This document shows, in pieces, positions 28,176-33,625 of a stretch of DNA of 33,625 nt. The notes below the pieces were generated by a model that was given only the letters and a program-made list of their open reading frames with translations, was not told the origin of the DNA and made no database searches. Made by a program: the position numbers and the translations under genes. The DNA lies in assembly GCA_002327335.1 (NCBI GenBank), contig DCVH01000021.1, positions 1 through 33,625 of the forward strand, given 5' to 3'. Source of the stretch: Patescibacteria group bacterium UBA2193. GTDB lineage: Bacteria > Patescibacteriota > Minisyncoccia > Moranbacterales > DUUL01. Numbering within the stretch: position 1 is the stretch's first letter; the number at the start of each line of letters is the position of its first letter.

Positions 28176-30158
28176 ATGAATTATTACGAAATAATCCCAC
28201 TCACTCGAATATCACTTGGACACAGTCCTGCTTTCACCTATTCAAGCAAGGAAATTTTTGAGTTTGGTGATTTAGTGGAAATTGATTTTGCTAATAAAAA
28301 AATCAAAGGAATTGTTGAATTAAAAAAATCTTCAAAACCTCCCTATAAAACGAAGCCGATTCTCAAGCTTTTGCAAAAAAATGCCATCGATGAAAACCAG
28401 TTGGAATTGGCACAAAAAATTTCCCGCTACTATCTGACCGGACTTGGGATTGTTCTGAAATTTTTCATTACCAATCCAACAAAAAAATTAACCGCCCCCA
28501 CCAATCCTCAAGGAAAATCTTCTACTCAAAAAAAAGAAAAGATTACCCTAACACTGAATCAAAAAAAAGTAGTTAAAGAAATTAATTTCGCTGGTCAAAA
28601 AATTAAAAAATTTCTTGTCGCCGGTCCAGCCTCCTCCGGAAAAACAGAAATTGCGATGAGTTGCGTGGAAAAAACATTAAAAGAAAAAAAGCAATGTCTC
28701 ATTATTATCCCGGAAATTTTTCTTTCCTATCAAGAGATAGACCGCTATTTCAAGCGATTTGAAAGTCATGGCGTCGCTCTTTTCCATTCAAATCTCTTGG
28801 CCTCTCAGAAAAATTTCATCAAAAACGGAATCAAAAACGGAACTCTGAATTTGATTATTTCTACCAAGACTGGATGTTTTCTCCCGTTCAAAAAACTTGG
28901 ATTTATCGCAGTTGATGAAGAACAAGATGTCTCACACAAACAATGGGATCAAAGTCCACGCTATCACGTCAGAAAAACCGCCACATGGCTTCAAGAAATT
29001 CACACCGCCAAACTCATTTTTCTCACCGCCACTCCTTCCATGGAAATCCTCAAGGAAAGCCAAGAAAAATCAATGAAACATTTGAAATTGCCGATGCTTG
29101 AACTAAAGAAAATCAAAGTAGCAAAGCCGACTTTTGAATTTGTTAATATTTTGCAATATTTTTATAAGAAAAAATCAAACATCATCATCTCGAATGAACT
29201 GAAAATCGACATCGGCAATGCCCTGCAAAAAAAACAAACTTCTTTCATTCTTGTGCAAAGAAGGGGCAAAGGAAAATCGCTCATGTGCCTTGATTGTAAA
29301 AGCAAAATATCATGTCCAAAATGCAATCTCCCTCTTGTTCAAGTTGGCGAAAAATATCAATGTCTCCATTGCAATTTCAAAATTTCCAACTTCTCACGCT
29401 GTCCAAAATGTCGAAGCCTCAGAATCGTTAATCTGGGATTCGGGACTGAAACAGCTTATGAAAAAATCAAAACAATTTTTCCGAAAGCTCGCATTGAAAT
29501 TATCGACCAGACCGCTTTGAAAAAAAAGAATTTCAGGGAAAACCTTTTCAAAAAACTTCAAACGCAAGAAATTGATATTCTGATTGGCACACAATCTATT
29601 ATCAAAGGATTCGATTTACCAAACATCTCACTGACTGCTGTTCTCAACGCTGAAAGCTGGAGTGGAAAAAGCGACTTCAAATTTGATGAACGATGGCTCG
29701 GAAGCCTCTTTCAAATCGCCGGCAGAGTCAATCGCCCCGGAAGCCTTCAAAACGGCAAATTCTTTATCCAAACATTCAACCCGCAAAACCCGCTTTTCAA
29801 CCATTTGAAAAAATGGGATTGGAAAGATTTTGCAAACAATGAAATTGAAACAAGAAAGGCAGTCGACTACCCTCCTTTTTCTCGATTTATTAAAATAATT
29901 CACAGAGACATTGATAAAAGCAAAGTTGATAAAAACACCGAAAAGGTTTATAATCAACTTCAAAGGGCAAAAGCAAAAGAAATTCTATCAATTACCCCGC
30001 CTTTTTATGGGAATATTGAAAAAATGAGAGATTCCTACCAAAAATTCATCCTAATAAAAACAAAACCAGTCAAAGAATATTCCCCGATTTTAAAGAAAAT
30101 ATTCAACAAATTGGGAGAAAACTGGTATTTTGATGTTGATCCGGAGAACATCTTTTAA
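28176..30158 (+). CDS. priA: Primosomal protein N' (replication restart helicase PriA)
   Basis: A 660-aa PriA, shorter than the usual 730 or so. It recognises stalled forks and reloads the replicative helicase. The N-terminal DNA-binding region (about 1-105) is followed by the helicase core: Walker A GPASSGKT, motif II VDEEQD (DEEH in most PriA proteins), LTATPSME, GTQSIIKGFDLP and motif VI QIAGRVNRPG. Between the helicase halves is the zinc-binding part with eight cysteines (CLDC, CPKC, CLHC, CPKC). An in-frame GTG at 28164 would add four residues; I use the ATG at 28176 because MNYYEIIPL lines up with the family start. No Shine-Dalgarno sequence. The DEEQ variation is worth noting, but the motifs are otherwise complete. 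Confidence 0.93.
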   Translation: MNYYEIIPLTRISLGHSPAFTYSSKEIFEFGDLVEIDFANKKIKGIVELKKSSKPPYKTKPILKLLQKNAIDENQLELAQKISRYYLTGLGIVLKFFITNPTKKLTAPTNPQGKSSTQKKEKITLTLNQKKVVKEINFAGQKIKKFLVAGPASSGKTEIAMSCVEKTLKEKKQCLIIIPEIFLSYQEIDRYFKRFESHGVALFHSNLLASQKNFIKNGIKNGTLNLIISTKTGCFLPFKKLGFIAVDEEQDVSHKQWDQSPRYHVRKTATWLQEIHTAKLIFLTATPSMEILKESQEKSMKHLKLPMLELKKIKVAKPTFEFVNILQYFYKKKSNIIISNELKIDIGNALQKKQTSFILVQRRGKGKSLMCLDCKSKISCPKCNLPLVQVGEKYQCLHCNFKISNFSRCPKCRSLRIVNLGFGTETAYEKIKTIFPKARIEIIDQTALKKKNFRENLFKKLQTQEIDILIGTQSIIKGFDLPNISLTAVLNAESWSGKSDFKFDERWLGSLFQIAGRVNRPGSLQNGKFFIQTFNPQNPLFNHLKKWDWKDFANNEIETRKAVDYPPFSRFIKIIHRDIDKSKVDKNTEKVYNQLQRAKAKEILSITPPFYGNIEKMRDSYQKFILIKTKPVKEYSPILKKIFNKLGENWYFDVDPENIF

Positions 30159-30492
30159 ACAACGATATTAGAACGTGGTCAATCAAATAGGTAATTATTT
30201 TTTCACTGACTAAAACTTCGTTCATTTTGTATTTTAAGGTGAGTTTTAATACGTTCAAAAATAATCACCTATTCGATTAAAGAATGGAATAAAATCACAA
30301 GTTTAATAATCTTGAATAATTTTTAATTTTTGAATTCTTAATTTTATAAATAAACCTAACTTTTTAATGTTTAAAAATTGAAACATTGGAAATTATTTAA
30401 AAAATTATAAAATTAAAAATTATAAAATTTTAACTTACGCCCAAACACCTCTCAAGCAAACTAAAAACCCCATAACCAATAAATAACAATAA
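30159..30492. other. 334-bp spacer between priA and def
   Basis: No gene. It begins with a hairpin repeat (30181-30278) and continues as AT-rich low-complexity DNA made of AATTTTTGAATT and TTAAAAATTATAAAATT-like words (about 30300-30440), the same vocabulary as the spacers at 10896-11060, 22674-22811 and 26218-26450. Confidence 0.6.
30181..30278. repeat. MITE-like hairpin element, copy 2
   Basis: Terminal inverted repeats of about 22 bp: AATCAAATAGGTAATTATTT at 30181 and its inverse ending at 30278, with two mismatches. On the minus strand it shows GAACGTA and CAGTGAAAAAA 41 bp apart, as in copy 1 at 2016-2175, in opposite orientation. It starts 22 bp after priA. Confidence 0.8.
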
Positions 30493-30939
30493 ATGAACAT
30501 CCTGAAATATCCAAATCCAATTTTAAGGGAAAAATCAGAAGAAATAAAAGACCCAACTGATCCAAAAATCAAACAACTCATTCTTGATATGACGAAAACC
30601 CTTCGTGCCAATCAAGGTCTCGGATTGGCTGCTCCGCAAGTCGGCGTGAATGTCCGTCTTTGCATCATTGAGATCGAAAATGAACTTTTCGTGTTAATTA
30701 ATCCTGAAATCAAAAACGAATCAGACGAAAAAATTATCGCCGAAGAAGGATGTCTCTCTTTCCCAGGAAAGTTTATGCCCGTTGAAAGAAGCAAGCGAGT
30801 GAAAGTCAAGGCCATCGACGCCAGCGGAAAAAGCCAAATAATCCGCGCCCGAGGTCTTTTCGCCCGAGCCCTCCAACACGAAATCGACCACCTTAACGGA
30901 GAATTATTCATAGACAAAGTCACAGAACAGGAAAATTAA
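30493..30939 (+). CDS. def: Peptide deformylase
   Basis: A 148-aa metalloenzyme that removes the formyl group from new polypeptides. All three family motifs are intact: GLGLAAPQVG (motif 1), EGCLSFPG (motif 2, with the metal-binding cysteine) and QHEIDHLNG (motif 3, two metal histidines and the catalytic glutamate). It is short, as many type 1 deformylases are, ending soon after motif 3 (ELFIDKVTEQEN). The usual partner fmt is not in the window. ATG without Shine-Dalgarno sequence. AT-rich spacer upstream and the HEPN-like cassette downstream. Confidence 0.97.
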   Translation: MNILKYPNPILREKSEEIKDPTDPKIKQLILDMTKTLRANQGLGLAAPQVGVNVRLCIIEIENELFVLINPEIKNESDEKIIAEEGCLSFPGKFMPVERSKRVKVKAIDASGKSQIIRARGLFARALQHEIDHLNGELFIDKVTEQEN

Positions 30940-31006
30940 ATCTAAAAAAGTTTGCATAACCTACGAATTATTGCTATTAAAAAATTAAAAGTTTGCACAA
31001 AAACTA

Positions 31007-31691
31007 GTTAGGCGAAATAAATTTTATTCAAATTCAATTAACATATGTCTCCGGAAGAAAAGAAAAAACATGATGAGAGAGAAAAGCAGGTGCTCACTTT
31101 TCTAACACAGTCAACAGAAGAGATTAATCAAGCCTTTTCGATTATTGAAGGTAAGTCAATCATAAATGATAGACCCAAGTTGATACTTGTGTTTACGGCG
31201 CTGGATATTTTTTATACTTATTGGCAAGAATATTTGGGTGAAAAAGTTTCACAAAAAGTAGGATTTCCATCTTGGATTGATAGTTTTTGTTTCGTTGAAG
31301 AAAACAATGCGTACCAATCAAATCAATGCTTGAAAAAAGTGACCTCACGACAGTTATATGAATTAAGAAATTCTCTGGTTCACTTCTATGGACTAAGGCG
31401 CAAAACGGACAACATTAACTTAATGGTCATATCAGACTTAAAAGACAAAAAATACATCGACGAGTTAACTCAAAAATTTGATGAAAAAACCAAGGAAGTT
31501 AATGTTATCTTACAACCTAAGTTCCTTAGAGATTTAATATGGGAAGGCGGAATTTTAATGATGGAAAAAATGATTAATAATCTGAAAATTTCTCCCAAAA
31601 AACATGTCGAAGGTATAAAAAATATTCATACTGAAGTAATTGAACGTGGGGCAGCCCGAATTGAATTTGAATAAAATTTACATCGCCTAAC
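31007..31691. mobile_element. Terminal-inverted-repeat cassette carrying one gene
   Basis: Left end 31007-31039 and right end 31659-31691 are inverted repeats of 33 bp with two mismatches: outer GTTAGGCGA / TCGCCTAAC, two differing bases, then 22 identical bases (TAAATTTTATTCAAATTC...). Between them is exactly one ORF (31045-31674), whose start is 5 bp after the left repeat and whose stop lies in the right one. There is no transposase inside and no clear target duplication. The outer heptamers GTTAGGC and GCCTAAC also equal integron core and inverse-core sequences, but no complete attC was found. A mobile gene cassette is inferred from the structure. Confidence 0.6.
31045..31674 (+). CDS. HEPN-like protein of unknown function (209 aa)
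   Basis: A mostly helical, soluble protein. LYELRNSLVHFYGL contains R108-x4-H113, the RxxxxH motif typical of HEPN-domain RNases and related toxins, at the end of a helix, as expected. Before it are helices TEEINQAFSIIEG and PKLILVFTALDIFYTYWQEYLG; after it a beta/alpha part (NINLMVISDLKDK) and the helix FLRDLIWEGGILMMEKMINNL. The RNSLVH pattern occurs also in non-toxic helical proteins, so the family is tentative. No antitoxin-like partner of the usual small size is adjacent. The gene is wholly enclosed by 33-bp inverted repeats (see 31007-31691), which supports a separate origin from the def and NIF3 genes on either side. Confidence 0.45.
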   Translation: MSPEEKKKHDEREKQVLTFLTQSTEEINQAFSIIEGKSIINDRPKLILVFTALDIFYTYWQEYLGEKVSQKVGFPSWIDSFCFVEENNAYQSNQCLKKVTSRQLYELRNSLVHFYGLRRKTDNINLMVISDLKDKKYIDELTQKFDEKTKEVNVILQPKFLRDLIWEGGILMMEKMINNLKISPKKHVEGIKNIHTEVIERGAARIEFE

Positions 31692-31883
31692 ACCTGCATA
31701 TGCGGTTCCAAAGAAAAAACCACCAGTAGGATTTTTCCTTTCTTAGGATATTCCTCATTTAAGTCGGTAAGCTCATCGATGGAGCCAAGACATTTCACTC
31801 GCCATTACTCTGCCTTCCGAAACTGGTGGTGGAAATATGTTAACAAATTTGTTTTTAAAAAGCAACATCGCACAACACCAAAA

Positions 31884-32732
31884 ATGAAATCAATCAAATT
31901 ATATCAACATCTAGAAAAAGATTTTGTCACTCCCGAGATGAGTGATGAATGGGCGGAGTATATGGCTTCTATTGGAGATTTTCTTAGTGAGAACTTTAAG
32001 AAAAGATCCATAGGATTAGTTTGTGATTTTGCAACAGAAATCAACAAAGTATACACTGCTGTTTTTCCATCAAAAGAAGTTATGCAAATAATTTTAGATG
32101 ATGAGATTCAAGACGCTATGCTTTTTGTTCACCACCCATCCATATGGGACATCAGAAAAGCGCCAGAAGTTTTTCAGCAAATGGATAGAGACTTATTGCA
32201 ACAATTCAAAAACAGAAGAATTTCTATTTATAATCTTCATGTGCCTCTGGATAATTTCGGAGAATATTCAACAAGTGTAACTTTAGCAAGAGCATTGGGA
32301 ATAAAACCTGAAAAATCTTTTGCTCCTTACTTTGGCTCTATGTGTGGAGTTTTCGGAAAAACTGATGTGGCAACAGCTCAAGATTTAAGAAAAAAATTCC
32401 AAAAAGCTGTTGGCCACGAAGTTAGTTTGTATAATTATGGAGACAATGAAATCGAAGAAGGAATCGTTGCTGTTGTGGCTGGTGGCGGGCTGAATGAAAC
32501 AATCGAAGAAATTGCTCAAAACAATGTGCAGACCTTTATTACAGGTATTTCTGCAAAAAATGATCATTCAAAAAAAGCACACGAATTTGCCGAAAAACAC
32601 AGAATAAACATTCTCGGAGGAACACACTACTCAACTGAGAAATTTGCCTGTATGGCAATGTGTAAATATTTTAAAAAAATTGGATTGCCTTCAGATTTTA
32701 CAGAAGATAAAACTGTAATGGAGGATATGTAA
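31884..32732 (+). CDS. NIF3-family dinuclear metal protein
   Basis: A 282-aa protein of the NIF3/DUF34 (YbgI/YqfO) family. The metal-binding residues are visible: LFVHHPSIWD (paired histidines, about 83-84), IYNLHVPLDNFGE (histidine and aspartate) and GGTHYSTE (histidine and glutamate near the end). These bind two metal ions in known structures. The cellular role is unsettled; annotation as GTP cyclohydrolase is not well supported. The frame is open 35 codons upstream, but MKSIKLYQHLEKDF at 31884 fits the family start, and the upstream segment (WWWKYVNKFVFKKQHR) is not conserved-looking. No Shine-Dalgarno sequence. The TIR cassette ends 192 bp upstream. Confidence 0.85.
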   Translation: MKSIKLYQHLEKDFVTPEMSDEWAEYMASIGDFLSENFKKRSIGLVCDFATEINKVYTAVFPSKEVMQIILDDEIQDAMLFVHHPSIWDIRKAPEVFQQMDRDLLQQFKNRRISIYNLHVPLDNFGEYSTSVTLARALGIKPEKSFAPYFGSMCGVFGKTDVATAQDLRKKFQKAVGHEVSLYNYGDNEIEEGIVAVVAGGGLNETIEEIAQNNVQTFITGISAKNDHSKKAHEFAEKHRINILGGTHYSTEKFACMAMCKYFKKIGLPSDFTEDKTVMEDM

Positions 32733-32808
32733 ATTGCCCCTCAGCGACTTTCCTGCTCCAGTTCAGAAATTTCTCATGATCCAGATGTATAATTTTTTCA
32801 ATAATTTC

Positions 32809-33144
32809 ATGATCGACAAGTCAACAATAAAGAAATATACAGGACGCATTCCGGCTTGTGGATGTTTCTGTGGTGGCTGTCCAGTTTATAACCGTGATAA
32901 AAATCCTTGTCTTGGTGCAGAAATTAATCTTGAAAGATGTGAGAAATGTACAAAATTTCATTTATGCTGCAAAGACAAAAAAATTAACCACTGTTATGAA
33001 TGCGATGAATTCCCTTGCAAAAAAATGAAAACCTTTTCCAAAAGTTGGTTAAAATACGGACAAGATTTTATTGAAAATCAAGAATTATTAAAAAGGGTTG
33101 GTGAGATAAAATTTAGAGAGCTGTATAACAAAAAAGCTACATGA
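32809..33144 (+). CDS. Cysteine-rich DUF3795-like protein
   Basis: About 111 aa with ten cysteines: CGCFCGGCPVY, NPCLGAE, CEKCTKFHLCC and HCYECDEFPCKKM, then FSKSWLKYG and a helical tail. This is the pattern of DUF3795 proteins, which probably bind metal or an iron-sulphur cluster; function unknown. Start is uncertain: ATG 32809 is closest to the conserved part, ATG 32776 or 32785 are possible, and a TTG at 32734 directly after the NIF3 stop would give 136 aa. No Shine-Dalgarno sequence helps. It directly follows the NIF3 gene and is likely cotranscribed. Confidence 0.7.
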   Translation: MIDKSTIKKYTGRIPACGCFCGGCPVYNRDKNPCLGAEINLERCEKCTKFHLCCKDKKINHCYECDEFPCKKMKTFSKSWLKYGQDFIENQELLKRVGEIKFRELYNKKAT

Positions 33145-33189
33145 GAATTTTAGAATTCTACAAATTTTTTCAACTTATTTTTTGCTCAT

Positions 33190-33220
33190 GAAAAAAGACG
33201 TCAACTATATAGCTGACGCC
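33190..33220 (-). terminator. Intrinsic terminator of the 43-aa gene
   Basis: Minus-strand stem GGCGTCAGCT / AGTTGACGTC with an ATAT loop (all ten positions pair, two as G-U), followed by TTTTTT. It is eight bases past the stop codon. Confidence 0.85.
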
Positions 33221-33227
33221 CCTGGTT

Positions 33228-33359
33228 TTAAATCATTGAATCAATTACGGTAGCAATTCCGGCAACAAAGAGCCATAACGTCCAAGTGCCAGTTCCCACG
33301 GAAACAGCAGCAACGATCAAGCATGCTCCAGCTATTGTTCTAGTCCATCTTATCTCCAT
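33228..33359 (-). CDS. Small membrane protein of unknown function (43 aa)
   Basis: ATG at 33359, stop at 33228. MEIRWTRTIAG is followed by two short hydrophobic stretches (ACLIVAAVSVG and LWLFVAGIATVI) separated by TGTWT, so it is a two-segment or single bent membrane protein. Support for a real gene is strong for its size: GAGGGAG 9-15 bases before the ATG, a near-perfect promoter (33463-33491) and a ten-pair terminator right after the stop. The leader of about 97 nt contains a CTCGC/GCGAG hairpin. No family recognised; a small toxin-like or envelope peptide is possible, without evidence for either. Confidence 0.75.
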   Translation of the reverse strand: MEIRWTRTIAGACLIVAAVSVGTGTWTLWLFVAGIATVIDSMI

Positions 33360-33462
33360 TTTTTTATTCTCCCTCTCAATGTTCTATAAAAGAGCAGCCC
33401 CTCGCAATAGCGAGAAACCATTCTTTTGGTTAAAAGAAGATTACTCCAGCTATTGACCGTCT

Positions 33463-33491
33463 AGTATAGCAGAAAACGAGCTACTTGTCAA
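33463..33491 (-). promoter_or_regulatory. Strong promoter of the 43-aa gene
   Basis: Minus strand: TTGACA (33491-33486), 17-bp spacer, TATACT (33468-33463). Five of six at -10, perfect at -35. Confidence 0.8.
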
Positions 33492-33539
33492 GCCTGCGCG
33501 CCAAAATATTACAAGTCTTAATTAAATAAAAATTAATTC

Positions 33540-33625
33540 ATGAAAAGAATTCTAATATTAGGATCTTGCGGGGCGGGGAAATCAACTCTTGCTAAGAAAT
33601 TGCATGATATCTTAAAAATAGAGAT
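33540..33625 (+). CDS. P-loop NTPase/kinase, 5' fragment
   Basis: The frame opens at ATG 33540 (after AATTAATTC) and runs off the window after 28 codons. MKRILILGSCGAGKSTLAKKL holds a Walker A motif (GSCGAGKS) directly after the first strand, as in adenylate-kinase-like and FlaR-type small kinases. Too short for a family call. Confidence 0.7.
   Translation, partial: MKRILILGSCGAGKSTLAKKLHDILKIE

Noticed and set aside
31574..31798. Minus-strand ORF of 74 codons antisense to the end of the HEPN-like gene
   Set aside because: It runs through the inverted repeat and antisense to a better-supported gene; no ribosome-binding site and no recognisable domain.
31007..31800. Integron cassette with attC site around the HEPN-like gene
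   Set aside because: GTTAGGC and GCCTAAC fit the core and inverse core, but no closing GTTRRRY follows within about 200 bp and no L boxes pair. The 33-bp inverted repeats explain the heptamers better.
1..33625. CRISPR array, tRNA, rRNA or transposase genes
   Set aside because: No regularly spaced repeats, cloverleaf ends or transposase motifs were seen on either strand.

Overview
The window looks like a chromosomal piece of a Patescibacteria/CPR-type bacterium (Paceibacteria/Parcubacteria-like; this placement is inference). Supporting signs are the low GC, AT-rich spacers built from repeated short words, pared-down versions of universal proteins (ThrS without a TGS domain, a short SMC without a recognisable hinge, MiaB without TRAM), many small lineage-specific proteins, and palindromic REP-like repeats that intrude even into genes. 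TGA is used as a stop, so the standard bacterial code fits. No rRNA, tRNA, CRISPR array, transposase or phage gene was seen.

Layout. 1-2.0 kb: a GIY-YIG mini-nuclease framed by inverted REP copies, then gatB. 2.3-8.2 kb (+): a GT-C type membrane glycosyltransferase, dprA and topA, with a 664-bp spacer full of inverted repeats before topA. 8.3-11.5 kb (-): an alpha/beta-hydrolase-like protein, ftsW, trmD and a KH-domain RNA-binding protein. 11.6-15.9 kb (+): a small unknown gene, thrS behind a T-box leader, another small unknown gene, and miaB. 16.0-17.6 kb (-): a three-gene operon of small unknown proteins and rsmI. 18.1-23.5 kb (-): an HD phosphohydrolase, a frameshifted membrane protein, two unknown proteins, smc and rnc. 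23.7-26.9 kb (-): the anaerobic ribonucleotide reductase locus, nrdR, nrdD and an 85-aa protein that duplicates the glycyl-radical end of NrdD. 27.1-33.1 kb (+): a LigB/MEMO-like protein, priA, def, a HEPN-like gene inside a terminal-inverted-repeat cassette, a NIF3 protein and a DUF3795 protein. The right edge holds a 43-aa membrane protein (-) and the start of a P-loop kinase (+).

How the genes fit together. Most are information-processing and division genes: tRNA charging and modification (gatB, thrS, trmD, miaB), rRNA methylation and RNA processing (rsmI, rnc), DNA topology, replication restart and uptake (topA, priA, dprA, smc), N-terminal processing (def) and wall synthesis (ftsW). nrdR and nrdD would supply dNTPs without oxygen, with NrdR probably repressing its own consensus promoter. 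The housekeeping genes mostly lack a Shine-Dalgarno sequence. The small unknown genes mostly have strong ones, and often their own promoter and terminator, so they look like independent cassettes.

Most interesting items: (1) the stand-alone glycyl-radical 'spare part' next to nrdD, analogous in logic to YfiD/GrcA for pyruvate formate-lyase; (2) a complete T-box antiterminator/terminator pair before thrS, with a REP element in one of its stems; (3) a 685-bp cassette bounded by 33-bp inverted repeats and carrying a HEPN-like gene; (4) a dispersed hairpin family with a conserved core and differing but self-complementary arms.
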